From Macrococcoides bohemicum (GTDB taxonomy: Bacteria > Bacillota > Bacilli > Staphylococcales > Staphylococcaceae): DNA of 64,000 nt. The notes under the pieces were generated by a model. It was not told where the DNA came from and searched no databases. It saw only the letters and a program-made list of their open reading frames with translations. The stretch is from NCBI RefSeq assembly GCF_042658685.1, contig NZ_JBHSQY010000029.1. One strand, written 5' to 3'. Below, piece by piece: positions 53,516 to 62,220 of this stretch. Position 1 is the stretch's first letter. Every line of letters starts with the position of its first letter. A program made the translations under genes and the position numbers.

Positions 53516-54874
53516 ATGAATAAACAACATGGAGAACAGGCACTGGAAAAAACGATAGGTTTCTGGACTGCCATTACTGTCGTTATTGGTACAATTATCG
53601 GCTCAGGGGTTTTCGTTAAACCGTCAGTCGTATTAAATCATGCAGGTACAAGTGACATGGCAATCTGGGCATGGGTTGTCGGAGGTATTTTAACGCTTGC
53701 AGCAGGACTTACAATTGCTGAAGTTGGCGCACAGATTCCTAAAACAGGTGGTCTTTATGCTTACATTAGAGATATTTACGGTCCATTCTGGGGATTCTTA
53801 ACAGGATGGATGCAAACTGTTATATATGGACCAGCAATAATCGCTTCATTGTCTTTATTTTTTGGTATTTTAGTAACAAACTTCTTTGAACTAGATCCTG
53901 CACTAGGTATATGGATCGGTATTGCAGCATTTACTTTCCTTGTTATCCTTAATATTATGGGTACTGGTCTAGGTGGTGCAATGCAGACATTTACAACAAT
54001 CTGTAAATTGATACCTGTATTTGCGATTATCATATTTGGTCTATTATGGGGTAAAGAAGGTATATTCAGTCAAGACGTTACTAGCCTTATTAAAAACCAA
54101 GAAGAAATTAACTTTGGTCGTGCTGTTTTAGCAACGCTTTTCGCCTATGATGGATGGATTCTATTAACAAACTTAACCGGAGAAATGAAAAATCCAAAAA
54201 GAAATTTACCGTTAGCAATGTTTGCCGGCTTAAGTGTTGTAACACTTGCTTACGTCCTGATTAATATCGCTGTATTTCATGTTATTCCTGCAGATAAATT
54301 AGTAGGTATGGGGAATACTTCTTCAGCGGAAGCAGCTAAGATTTTATTCGGTGATTTCGGTTCTAAATTTGTAAATATCGGTGTTATCATTTCAATATTC
54401 GGATGCTTAAACGGTAAAATTATGACATTCCCACGTATTCCATTTGCGATGGCCGATGATCATCTATTACCATTCGATAAAGCAATCAGCTATGTCAGCC
54501 CTAAATTTAAATCGCCAATCGGTGCACTAATCGCTGTTTACATTATCAGTTTGGTGTTATTATTACTGACGATTGTCATTCCTGATATCGTTAATGCAGA
54601 TTACTTATCAGAAGTATGTATCTTTATTATTTATATCTTCTATAATGCAGCATTTATCGGTCTATTTTTATTAAGACAACGCAATAAAGGTATGAATCGC
54701 GATTACTCAGTGCCGCTTTATCCGATTGTTCCAATTGTTGCATTACTGGGTGGATTATTTATTATCATCAGTACATTAATGAGTGACTTTATCGGTTCTA
54801 TGCTAGGTGTGGCATTTGTTATCATTGGTATTCCGTTCTACTTTATTTTAAGAAAGAGGCATTTAGATGTTTAA
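53516..54874 (+). CDS. APC-family amino-acid transporter (SteT/LAT-like)
   Basis: A 452-residue permease with twelve membrane segments. The N-terminal consensus GTIIGSGVFVKPSVV (about 25) and GGLYAYIRDIYGPFWGFLTGW match the L-amino-acid-transporter-type APC group (B. subtilis serine/threonine exchanger SteT). ATG at 53516 has GAGGGG upstream; the earlier GTG is too close to it. Divergent from sstA; substrate not determined. Possible Fur influence because of the shared intergenic region (inference). Confidence 0.88.
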   Translation: MNKQHGEQALEKTIGFWTAITVVIGTIIGSGVFVKPSVVLNHAGTSDMAIWAWVVGGILTLAAGLTIAEVGAQIPKTGGLYAYIRDIYGPFWGFLTGWMQTVIYGPAIIASLSLFFGILVTNFFELDPALGIWIGIAAFTFLVILNIMGTGLGGAMQTFTTICKLIPVFAIIIFGLLWGKEGIFSQDVTSLIKNQEEINFGRAVLATLFAYDGWILLTNLTGEMKNPKRNLPLAMFAGLSVVTLAYVLINIAVFHVIPADKLVGMGNTSSAEAAKILFGDFGSKFVNIGVIISIFGCLNGKIMTFPRIPFAMADDHLLPFDKAISYVSPKFKSPIGALIAVYIISLVLLLLTIVIPDIVNADYLSEVCIFIIYIFYNAAFIGLFLLRQRNKGMNRDYSVPLYPIVPIVALLGGLFIIISTLMSDFIGSMLGVAFVIIGIPFYFILRKRHLDV

Positions 54875-54931
54875 TGCCTGTTAAATGGGATATATATAAA
54901 TTATATATTAATAGAAATGAGGCAAATGATT

Positions 54932-55057
54932 ATGAATAAATTAGTGAGATTAATTATTAAATTAAGTCCTATATTAATTCCAATCGTAAAGAGACAATTA
55001 GAAAAACGTGCACAACAACAATCAAATACACAATCACAACAAGTTAATAATAAGTAA
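54932..55057 (+). CDS. 41-aa cationic amphipathic peptide, unknown
   Basis: ATG at 54932 after AATGAGGC encodes 41 residues: MNKLVRLIIKLSPILIPIVK forms a cationic amphipathic helix, followed by a hydrophilic Gln/Asn-rich tail. Codon use looks normal and a strong terminator follows. Resembles small staphylococcal membrane-associated peptides in general character only. Possibly co-transcribed with the transporter 57 bp upstream. Confidence 0.55.
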   Translation: MNKLVRLIIKLSPILIPIVKRQLEKRAQQQSNTQSQQVNNK

Positions 55058-55065
55058 TAAAAATA

Positions 55066-55098
55066 AGGCTAACGCGTATACGTTAGCCTCATTTTTTT
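55066..55098. terminator. Bidirectional terminator
   Basis: AGGCTAACG and CGTTAGCCT form a 9-bp stem with loop CGTATA; seven T residues follow on the plus strand, and the convergent DUF423 stop overlaps the tail. Confidence 0.92.
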
Positions 55099-55462
55099 AG
55101 AGTTTAATTGCTGCCAACATGAGTGTAACCCATGCTGCAATAAACAATACGCCACCAATCGGTGTAATAGCACCTAATATTTTAATTTGTGTTAAAGCTA
55201 AAATGTATAAAGAGCCGCTAAAGAAAACAATACCAAGTGTCATCATCCAGCCTGCTGCATTTAAATTTAACTTTGTTGTACCATTTAATATACCAATCGC
55301 TATTAATCCTAGTGCATGATACATTTGATATGTTGTTGCTTTCTCCCAGATGGCCATATACTTCTCACTTAACTTACCTTCTAAACCATGGGCACCAAAT
55401 GCGCCACATGCCACTGCTATCATTGCATTAATCGCACCGATAATTAAAAATAATTTCATCAC
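55097..55462 (-). CDS. DUF423 family membrane protein (YwdK-like)
   Basis: A 121-residue protein with four hydrophobic segments and the family blocks ACGAFGAHGLEGKLSEKYM and ATTYQMYHALGLIAIG near the N-terminus, then GIVFFSGSLYILAL and ITPIGGVLFIAAWV. Function unknown. It lies 15 bp after the DUF5327 gene and follows ung, the same order as in Bacillus ywdI-ywdK. Confidence 0.88.
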   Translation of the reverse strand: MMKLFLIIGAINAMIAVACGAFGAHGLEGKLSEKYMAIWEKATTYQMYHALGLIAIGILNGTTKLNLNAAGWMMTLGIVFFSGSLYILALTQIKILGAITPIGGVLFIAAWVTLMLAAIKL

Positions 55463-55477
55463 TTATTCCTCCTGAAT

Positions 55478-55786
55478 TTAAAAATCAAATATTGAATCAC
55501 CGTTACCGAAACCGTCATCCGTTTTTACTTTATTATCACTTAAAACTACTTTAGCACCCATCATCTTCAATTCTTCAGTAGTAATACCTGCATGAGGGCC
55601 TGTGCTTCTACTTATATTTGTCGGCTGCAATGGTGTATCAGGCATTGCTACACCACTTTCTTCAGTTTGCCCGAAACGCGCTAACATTTCAATCGCATAC
55701 AGATGCTTATTAAACGCTGCATCACTATTCGCTTGTTTCAAAAGCGTTATTTCCTGAGATAATTGTGCAATTAATTTCTGGTTCAT
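55478..55786 (-). CDS. DUF5327 family protein (YwdI-like)
   Basis: A 102-residue soluble protein. N-terminal helix (LIAQLSQEITLLKQANSD), then AFNKHLYAIEMLARF, and a C-terminal acidic tail ending DGFGNGDSIFDF. Its ATG overlaps the ung stop (ATGA). DUF5327 is uncharacterised; co-transcription with ung is a conserved feature of the family in Bacillales. Confidence 0.75.
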   Translation of the reverse strand: MNQKLIAQLSQEITLLKQANSDAAFNKHLYAIEMLARFGQTEESGVAMPDTPLQPTNISRSTGPHAGITTEELKMMGAKVVLSDNKVKTDDGFGNGDSIFDF

Positions 55787-56442
55787 GATAAATCCTCCCT
55801 TGCCCAGTTAATTGGCGTTAATCCGTGCATTTCTAAATCCTGGTTTATTTTACTGAAGGGTTTTGAACCGAAGAATCCACGATATGCACTTAGTGGACTA
55901 GGATGGACACTTTTAATAATTCTATGTTTATCTGTATCGATATACTGGATAAGTTTTTGCGCTGGACTGCCCCATAGGACAAAGACAACATGTTCTTTAT
56001 GAACAGAAACCGCTTCAACGATGGCCTGCGTAAAATACTCCCATCCAATACCTTGATGTGCATTCGGCGTCTTTTGTTCGACAGTGAGCACTCTGTTCAA
56101 AAGTAGTACACCTTCTTTAGCCCATCCGGTAAGATCACCTGTTACACGCGTGATACCTAAGTCGCTTTCAAGTTCTTTATACATATTACGTAGCGATGGT
56201 GGTAATTTAGTACCATCTTGCACCGAGAATGCTAAGCCATGCGCTTGATTCGGACCATGATACGGATCTTGTCCGATAACAACTACTTTAACATTTTCAA
56301 AAGGCGTTAAAGCAAATGCATTATAAATCGCTTCACGCGGCGGATAAACCGTTTTCGTATTGTAAGCTTCTTCTAAAAATGCATCCATATCTGAAAAATC
56401 ATGTGCTAATTTAATTTCATGAAATATCTTTTGCCAATCCAT
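55783..56442 (-). CDS. ung: Uracil-DNA glycosylase
   Basis: A 219-residue family 1 enzyme that removes uracil from DNA. Catalytic Asp in VVVIGQDPYHGPNQAHGLAF (about 60) and the minor-groove loop His in VHPSPLSAYRGFFGSKPF (about 185) are intact. Uracil-binding LLNRVLTVE also present. First gene of an operon with DUF5327 and DUF423, divergent from pdxK. Confidence 0.97.
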   Translation of the reverse strand: MDWQKIFHEIKLAHDFSDMDAFLEEAYNTKTVYPPREAIYNAFALTPFENVKVVVIGQDPYHGPNQAHGLAFSVQDGTKLPPSLRNMYKELESDLGITRVTGDLTGWAKEGVLLLNRVLTVEQKTPNAHQGIGWEYFTQAIVEAVSVHKEHVVFVLWGSPAQKLIQYIDTDKHRIIKSVHPSPLSAYRGFFGSKPFSKINQDLEMHGLTPINWAREDLS

Positions 56443-56546
56443 AACTTCACCTCATTGAAATTGTAACATAACTTAGTGTTTATTTATTTTTTAAAATCCT
56501 TATTAATGATATGATATTATAACAAATAACTTTATAGGGGAAATGA

Positions 56547-57380
56547 ATGATGAGCTTAAAAAAGATTTTAACAATTGCGGGATCTGATACAAGTGCCGGA
56601 GCTGGTATGCAGGCTGACTTAAAAACTTTCCAGGAATATAACACATACGGGATGGTAGCATTAACTGCTGTTGTAGCAATGGATCCAGAAACTTGGGGAC
56701 ATGACGTTACACCACTCCCAATTGAGTTATTAGATAAACAAATTAAAACTGCATTATCAATCGGACCAGATGCAATTAAAACAGGTATGCTAGGTACTGA
56801 AGAAATCATTGAACGTGCCGCAATTGCTTTCGAAGATTCTGATGCAGAGTTCTTCGTAGTAGACCCTGTTATGGTATGTAAAGGGGAAGATGAAGTACTT
56901 AACCCAGGTAATACCGATGCCATGATTAAATACTTATTACCACTTGCTACAATTGTCACACCTAACTTGTTTGAAGCAGGTCAATTATCTGGTTTAGGTA
57001 AGTTGACGACAATCGAGCAGATGAAAGAAGCAGCAAAGATTATTCACGAACGTGGCGCAAAACACGTTATCATTAAAGGTGGAAAAGCATTAGAATCTGA
57101 TGAAGCATTAGATTTATACTATGATGGTGTAACTTATACATTACTGACAACAGATAAATTCCAATCATCATATAACCACGGTGCAGGGTGTACATTTGCG
57201 GCAGCAACAACTGCAAACTTAGCATTAGGTAAATCTCCACGTGAAGCTGTAATTGCTGCTAAAGGATTTGTAGCATCAGCAATTAAACACGGCTGGAAAA
57301 TGAACGAATTTGTTGGCCCAGTACAACACGGTGCTTACAATAACGTTGAGAAGATTGAAGTAACTGTAGAAGAAGTTTAA
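56547..57380 (+). CDS. pdxK: Pyridoxine/pyridoxal kinase (PdxK/ThiD family)
   Basis: A 277-residue ribokinase-fold kinase. N-terminal AGSDTSAGAGMQADLKTF (about 11), KTGMLG (about 89) and the anion-hole GAGCTFAAA with Cys (about 212). In staphylococci this ung-linked gene acts mainly on pyridoxal; ThiD-type HMP kinase activity is the alternative. AGGGG supports ATG at 56547 or 56550. Single gene with its own terminator. Confidence 0.88.
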   Translation: MMSLKKILTIAGSDTSAGAGMQADLKTFQEYNTYGMVALTAVVAMDPETWGHDVTPLPIELLDKQIKTALSIGPDAIKTGMLGTEEIIERAAIAFEDSDAEFFVVDPVMVCKGEDEVLNPGNTDAMIKYLLPLATIVTPNLFEAGQLSGLGKLTTIEQMKEAAKIIHERGAKHVIIKGGKALESDEALDLYYDGVTYTLLTTDKFQSSYNHGAGCTFAAATTANLALGKSPREAVIAAKGFVASAIKHGWKMNEFVGPVQHGAYNNVEKIEVTVEEV

Positions 57381-57388
57381 TTTAAATG

Positions 57389-57413
57389 CTGGGACAATTG
57401 TCTCAGCTTTTTT
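57389..57413 (+). terminator. Intrinsic terminator of pdxK
   Basis: GCTGGGACAATTGTCTCAGC forms a stem with one mismatch, followed by six T residues. Confidence 0.85.
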
Positions 57414-57504
57414 ATGTCTTTTTTTCGTATGCAAGCTCAAAAGGTATAATTTTTACAATTTATTTAGTAAAATAGTCTAGTATAAACTTTGAGGAGCAAT
57501 GAAG

Positions 57505-57861
57505 ATGGAATTAATCGAAAAACAACAAGTACAGGAGCTATTGAATCAATTTCAAGGCAAGCCTGTCTATTTACATGTAGAAACGACAAACGGTGCTTAT
57601 GCAAGTCACTTTGACCAAAAAGTGTTCAATGCGGGTACATTCTTACGTAATATTCAAGTATCATATATTCAAGGGATTATTACTGGCGGCGGAAAAGAAC
57701 CTTTCCGTGTCGGTTTAAAATTAAATGGCGGATGGATATACGTGCAAGGTTTAACACATTTTGAAATAGACGAGCAAGGTCGTTTCTTAATGGCAGGATT
57801 AAACTATCAAGGGCAGCTTGCAGCAGCTCTTGAAATAAGCGAAACGCCATTTGAGGTTTAA
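57505..57861 (+). CDS. YojF family protein (DUF1806)
   Basis: A 118-residue protein resembling YojF: LLNQFQGKPVYLHVETTNGA (about 12), FLRNIQVSYIQGIITGGGKE (about 45) and a C-terminal EISETPFEV. The family is paired with BshB2 in Bacillus and staphylococci, suggesting a role in bacillithiol or related metabolism. ATG at 57505 fits AGGAG eight bases upstream. The stop lies 10 bp before the bshB2 start. Confidence 0.85.
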   Translation: MELIEKQQVQELLNQFQGKPVYLHVETTNGAYASHFDQKVFNAGTFLRNIQVSYIQGIITGGGKEPFRVGLKLNGGWIYVQGLTHFEIDEQGRFLMAGLNYQGQLAAALEISETPFEV

Positions 57862-57871
57862 GGGGGAAATG

Positions 57872-58537
57872 ATGATGGAACAAGAAAGACAAGTACTCGT
57901 AATCTTCCCTCACCCGGATGATGAAGCATTCGGTGTATCAGGTACGATTATGAAACATATCGATGCAGGTACGCCTGTCACTTATGCATGCCTTACTTCA
58001 GGACAAATGGGGAGAAACCTAGGCAATCCCCCATTTGCAACACGTGAAACGCTGCCTAAGATTCGCGAGAAAGAATTGGAAGATGCATGTCGCGTTATGG
58101 GAATTACTGACTTACGTAAAATGGGTTACCGTGACAAAACGTTGGAATTTGAATTATTAGATGACTTAACAGATATGGTTACAGGATTAATCAATGATTT
58201 AAATCCTTCAAAAATTATTTCGTTCTATCCAGGTTACTCTGTGCATCCAGATCATGAAGCAACAGCTGATGCAGTAGTTGAGGCAGTCCGTCGTATGGAC
58301 GGTGAGAAACCTAAATTACATTTAGTCGCTTTTAGTAATGATACAGTTGAGAATATTGGCCAACCCAATGTTGAATATGATATTTCGGGATATGAAGAAA
58401 GAAAGATGAATGTATTAGGTGCACATGCATCCCAAACAGGACCAATGCTAGAAAATTTAGCAGCAAATACACAAGAAGCAGAAGCGGCAAAAGATATGTG
58501 GCTTCGAAAAGAACGCTTCTACGAATACGAAGTTTAA
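57872..58537 (+). CDS. bshB2: Bacillithiol biosynthesis deacetylase BshB2
   Basis: A 221-residue LmbE-type zinc deacetylase that removes the acetyl group from GlcNAc-malate. Zinc ligands in PHPDDEAFGVSGT (about 12) and HPDHEATADAV (about 130). ATG at 57872 or 57875 fits the GGGGG site; 57869 is also possible. Paired with the YojF gene. Other bacillithiol genes (bshA, bshC) are not in the window. Confidence 0.9.
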   Translation: MMEQERQVLVIFPHPDDEAFGVSGTIMKHIDAGTPVTYACLTSGQMGRNLGNPPFATRETLPKIREKELEDACRVMGITDLRKMGYRDKTLEFELLDDLTDMVTGLINDLNPSKIISFYPGYSVHPDHEATADAVVEAVRRMDGEKPKLHLVAFSNDTVENIGQPNVEYDISGYEERKMNVLGAHASQTGPMLENLAANTQEAEAAKDMWLRKERFYEYEV

Positions 58538-58550
58538 TTAGGAGAATGAG

Positions 58551-59429
58551 ATGGATCAATATAATTTAAATACACGTGAAGGTCGCTGGAAACATTTCGG
58601 TTCAGTAGATCCTATTAAAGGGACTAAACCTACTGAGAAAGAAAAGATGACTGACCTGCAAAGTTCAAAAAAAGATTTTTTATTTGAAATCGATCATGTA
58701 GGTATTAAAAATTTAACATATCCAGTCCGTCTGGATGGATATCAAACAGCAGGAACATTTAGCTTATCTACACATTTAGCTAAAGATGAAAAAGGCATTA
58801 ACATGAGCCGTATTTTAGAATCCGTTGAAGCCCATTATGATAATGGTTTATCGCTTGATTTTGAAACATTAAAAGCAGTATTAGTTACTTTACAGACAGT
58901 GATGCATCAAAAAGATGCGACAGTTGATGTAGATGCGAAATGGTTCTTTGACCGTTTCAGTCCGGTTACGAATTTACGTGCAATCGGACATGCAGACACG
59001 CGTTTTTCTATGACAGTAGAAGGTGATGCTGTAGTTAATAAATCACTAACATTAACAGCAATGGTAACAACACTTTGTCCATGTTCTAAAGAAATCAGTG
59101 AATACTCTGCTCATAACCAACGCGGAATTGTGACAGTAAAGGCTGACTTCGCGCCAGAAGGTGAATTACCTGACGATTTTAAAGAACGTATCTTAGAAGC
59201 GATGGAAGTTAATGCAAGTTCAATGCTCTATCCTATATTAAAACGTACAGATGAGAAATCAGTAACCGAACGTGCTTATGAAAATCCTCGTTTCGTTGAA
59301 GACTTATTACGTTTAATCGCAGCTGATCTTGTTGAATTAGAATTCGTTGAAGGGTTCACAATCGAATGTCGTAATGAAGAATCCATTCATCAGCACGATG
59401 CATTCGCTCGTTTAACTTATAAGAAATAG
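58551..59429 (+). CDS. folE2: GTP cyclohydrolase FolE2 (type IB)
   Basis: A 292-residue zinc-independent GTP cyclohydrolase opening folate synthesis (dihydroneopterin triphosphate). FolE2 signatures: DHVGIKNLTYPVRL (about 48), and the active-site Cys in TLCPCSKEISEYSAHNQRG (about 163), with Glu and His near the C-terminus. Starts 13 bp after bshB2. Type IB enzymes use various metals and are often induced when zinc is scarce; no Zur box was recognised upstream. Confidence 0.95.
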   Translation: MDQYNLNTREGRWKHFGSVDPIKGTKPTEKEKMTDLQSSKKDFLFEIDHVGIKNLTYPVRLDGYQTAGTFSLSTHLAKDEKGINMSRILESVEAHYDNGLSLDFETLKAVLVTLQTVMHQKDATVDVDAKWFFDRFSPVTNLRAIGHADTRFSMTVEGDAVVNKSLTLTAMVTTLCPCSKEISEYSAHNQRGIVTVKADFAPEGELPDDFKERILEAMEVNASSMLYPILKRTDEKSVTERAYENPRFVEDLLRLIAADLVELEFVEGFTIECRNEESIHQHDAFARLTYKK

Positions 59430-59438
59430 GTGATTGTC

Positions 59439-59993
59439 ATGTCTGAAAAGGAAAAAATGATTGCCGGATTGATGTATGATCCTAGTGATTTAGAATTAAA
59501 GAATGACCGTTTGAATGCTAAATTAACTGTGCGTGCGTATAATAACACGCCTGAAAATTTAGCAGATGAACGAAAAAAACGCATTAAAGCAATTCTTGGT
59601 TCAACTAAAGAACATGTTACGATTGAAACAGATTTCCGTTGTGACTATGGTTATAATATTCATGTGGGTGAAAACTTTTATGCTAATCATGATTTAACGA
59701 TTTTAGATGTTGCACCAGTAACTATCGGCGATAATTGTATGATAGCGCCTGGCGTCCATATCTATACAGCAACTCATCCGGTTGACCCCGCCCAGCGCAA
59801 TAGCGGTTTAGAGTATGCTAAACCGGTTGTAATCGGAGATAATTGCTGGATTGGCGGTCGTAGTGTGATTAATCCAGGTGTGACGATTGGCAATAACGTT
59901 GTGATTGCCAGTGGCGCAGTTGTAACGAAAGATGTACCTGATAACGTTGTAGTGGCAGGTGTGCCATCCCGCGTTATACAAGTAATAGAATAA
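59439..59993 (+). CDS. Sugar O-acetyltransferase (Maa/LacA/NodL type)
   Basis: A 184-residue left-handed beta-helix enzyme. N-terminal Mac domain (MSEKEKMIAGLMYDPSD), then hexapeptide repeats (IGDNCMIAPGVHIYT with catalytic His in ATHPVDP, GDNCWIGGRSVINPGV). Acetylates maltose, glucose or galactosides from acetyl-CoA. ATG at 59439 has TAGGTG upstream; GTG at 59430 is part of that site. Last gene of the yojF operon, before a terminator. Confidence 0.92.
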   Translation: MSEKEKMIAGLMYDPSDLELKNDRLNAKLTVRAYNNTPENLADERKKRIKAILGSTKEHVTIETDFRCDYGYNIHVGENFYANHDLTILDVAPVTIGDNCMIAPGVHIYTATHPVDPAQRNSGLEYAKPVVIGDNCWIGGRSVINPGVTIGNNVVIASGAVVTKDVPDNVVVAGVPSRVIQVIE

Positions 59994-60000
59994 TATGAAG

Positions 60001-60034
60001 AAAGCGATGATACATGTAGAGATCATCGCTTTTT
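60001..60034 (+). terminator. Intrinsic terminator
   Basis: AAAGCGATGAT pairs with ATCATCGCTTT and a T tract follows, 7 bp after the acetyltransferase stop. Confidence 0.9.
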
Positions 60035-60065
60035 ATTTGGATGTGACAATAAATCTAGTGCGTCT

Positions 60066-60091
60066 TGTCCGATATACCACTTATATCGGAC
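60066..60091. repeat. Palindrome identical in arms to the one at 17639
   Basis: GTCCGATAT-N7-ATATCGGAC followed by TTGTTT, the same arms and the same right flank as at 17639-17669, in an unrelated intergenic region after a different terminator. Loops differ. Could be a dispersed element or a shared terminator design. Confidence 0.65.
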
Positions 60092-60110
60092 TTGTTTGGC
60101 TCTGTGAAAT

Positions 60111-60977
60111 CTAAACTTCTCCATTCATCACTTGCATAATTGCGCGTCCGACACCGCTGTCTTCATTAGATCCAGCCATATAACGCGCTGCAGCTTTTAC
60201 TTCATCTGTACCGTTTTCCATTGCAAATGAATACTGCGCTTTCTCAATCATCGAAATATCATTTAAATTATCACCAATCGCCATCACTTGATCCATTGTG
60301 ATATTTAGTTGTTCGCATAGCGCCTCTAATGCAATTCCTTTTTGTGCATCATTATGTGTGATTTCAATGTTACCACGAGATGACGCTGATACTGCTAAAT
60401 GTTTAAACTGCGCGAGTTCAGCTTTAGCGGCATCAATTTTTTCTAAATCACTAGAGAAGGCTAAGAATTTCATCACGATCTCACCATCACGTTCGTATAC
60501 TTCCTGATAATTTGATACTTCTTTCAGTGATCCATTATCAATTCGTTTCTGGATAGAGTGGCGTATTTTTTCTACATCCGGTGTGTGTCCCATCTTTTCT
60601 GCAATATCCAGATAAATTTGTAAGTCTTTCTCTTTATCTTCCGTATAAATGCGTGCACTTGTGTATACCTGATAATACAAACTATATTTATCTAATATCG
60701 AAGTAACATCTTTAATCTGCTGATCGCTTAATTTCGAAGTATGTCTAATATTGAATTCCTCATCACGTACTTCTGCACCATTCAAGCAAATGAATGGTAC
60801 TTTTAATCCTGTCGGTTTAATAGGCGTATTCGCTTCATAGAATGCACGTCCTGTAGCAATGACAACTGTAACACCTTTTGATTGTGCATATTCAATCGCC
60901 TTAATATTTTCTTCAGATACTTCATGTGCGCTGTTTAATAATGTTCCATCCATATCGGTTGCAATTAGTTTAATCAT
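60111..60977 (-). CDS. Cof-type HAD-IIB phosphatase
   Basis: A 288-residue HAD enzyme with a C2 cap. Motif I IATDMDGTLLNSAHEVS, motif II VIATGRAFYEA (about 40), motif III Lys in AQKGIALEALCE, motif IV GDNLNDISMIE (about 238). The Cof/YidA group dephosphorylates sugar phosphates and flavin or pyridoxal phosphates. ATG at 60977. Transcribed alone on the minus strand. Confidence 0.88.
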   Translation of the reverse strand: MIKLIATDMDGTLLNSAHEVSEENIKAIEYAQSKGVTVVIATGRAFYEANTPIKPTGLKVPFICLNGAEVRDEEFNIRHTSKLSDQQIKDVTSILDKYSLYYQVYTSARIYTEDKEKDLQIYLDIAEKMGHTPDVEKIRHSIQKRIDNGSLKEVSNYQEVYERDGEIVMKFLAFSSDLEKIDAAKAELAQFKHLAVSASSRGNIEITHNDAQKGIALEALCEQLNITMDQVMAIGDNLNDISMIEKAQYSFAMENGTDEVKAAARYMAGSNEDSGVGRAIMQVMNGEV

Positions 60978-61031
60978 GGGCTCATCTCCTCATTTGAATA
61001 CATACAGTTTAACAAATTTTTTAAGCGATAT

Positions 61032-61526
61032 CTAAAATAACTCACTTTCAAGTTTTTTTTGTTTTTCGAGTAACTTTTTCTGTCTTAAAATTCTAAAGAA
61101 ATCTTTCAGTAAGTTACTACATTCATCATGACATATCCCGCTAATCACAGTTGCCCGATGATTAAATTCCCGTTGATTGAGTAAGTTCATCAGACTGCCA
61201 CTGCATCCACCTTTTTCATCATGTGCGCCGTAAACAACAATTGGTATACGACTCATCACGATAGCTCCACTGCACATCACACATGGTTCCAGTGTTACAT
61301 ACAACGTACACTCCTCTAAGCGCCACGACCCTAAATGTTCACTTGCTGCCTGAATTGCTTTCATCTCCGCATGATGAATCGGATTTTGTTCGGACTCCCG
61401 TGTATTAAATCCTCTACCGATAATTTCACCGTGATGGACTACTACAGCACCAATCGGTACTTCATCAATTGCTAAAGCTTTATTCGCTTCTTCAATTGCA
61501 AGTTTCATATAAACTTCATGATTCAA
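61032..61526 (-). CDS. tadA: tRNA-specific adenosine deaminase
   Basis: A 164-residue zinc deaminase making inosine at the wobble position of tRNA-Arg. Catalytic HAEMKAIQAA (about 54) and zinc-binding PCVMCSGAIVMSRI (about 87). TTG at 61526 has AGGTGG eight bases upstream, so the ATG at 61544 is probably part of the leader. Divergent from the deoxynucleoside kinase pair. Positively charged C-terminus typical of TadA. Confidence 0.95.
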   Translation of the reverse strand: MNHEVYMKLAIEEANKALAIDEVPIGAVVVHHGEIIGRGFNTRESEQNPIHHAEMKAIQAASEHLGSWRLEECTLYVTLEPCVMCSGAIVMSRIPIVVYGAHDEKGGCSGSLMNLLNQREFNHRATVISGICHDECSNLLKDFFRILRQKKLLEKQKKLESELF

Positions 61527-61599
61527 ATTTTCGTCCACCTTCATAATTTTTGTGTTACAATACTATATACTATTTTATTCTACATTAGAGGAGATTATT

Positions 61600-62220
61600 A
61601 TGACACCTTTATATATTGCAATTGAAGGCCCTATCGGTGTCGGCAAAAGTTCATTAACTACTTTACTTTCCAAACATCTAGGCGTTCCTGCGATGTACGA
61701 AATCGTAGAAGAGAATCCTTTTCTTTCAGACTTTTATGCTGACATTGAAAAGTGGAGCTTTCAAACCGAGATGTTCTTCTTATGCCATCGATACAAAGAG
61801 TTAAGTGAGTTAAGTAAAGATAAAGCTGTAGTCAGCGATTATCACATTCTAAAGAATAAAGTGTTTGCAAAGAATACTTTAAACTATAATGAATATGATA
61901 AATTTATCCGCATCTACGATATTTTGACTGAAGATATTAGAGAACCTGATGCAACGATATTCTTAACAGCAGATCTTGATACGTTAAAGAAACGTATCGC
62001 CAAACGTGCGCGTGACTTTGAACAAATCATTGAAGATGATTATCTGATTAAGTTAACCGATGATTATAAAAATGTATACGAATCTATGAAAGATAGTGAT
62101 ACAACCTTACTTATCGATACGACACATCTTGACTTTGTAAATAATCCACAAGATTTCGAACAAATATTACAACGCATTACCGCGAGAATTGGAGAACACA
62201 ATGTACCAAATACCAAATGA
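61600..62220 (+). CDS. Deoxynucleoside kinase 1 (deoxyguanosine kinase type)
   Basis: A 206-residue deoxynucleoside kinase. P-loop GPIGVGKSSL (about 9), base-binding ENPFLSDFYAD (about 35), and KKRIAKRARDFE lid. ATG at 61600 has GAGGAG upstream; 16 upstream codons of the open frame are rejected. It overlaps the second kinase gene by 20 bases. The DRS-like motif is replaced by SDYHILKNKVF, which is the deoxyguanosine-kinase form in Bacillus (Dgk). Confidence 0.9.
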   Translation: MTPLYIAIEGPIGVGKSSLTTLLSKHLGVPAMYEIVEENPFLSDFYADIEKWSFQTEMFFLCHRYKELSELSKDKAVVSDYHILKNKVFAKNTLNYNEYDKFIRIYDILTEDIREPDATIFLTADLDTLKKRIAKRARDFEQIIEDDYLIKLTDDYKNVYESMKDSDTTLLIDTTHLDFVNNPQDFEQILQRITARIGEHNVPNTK

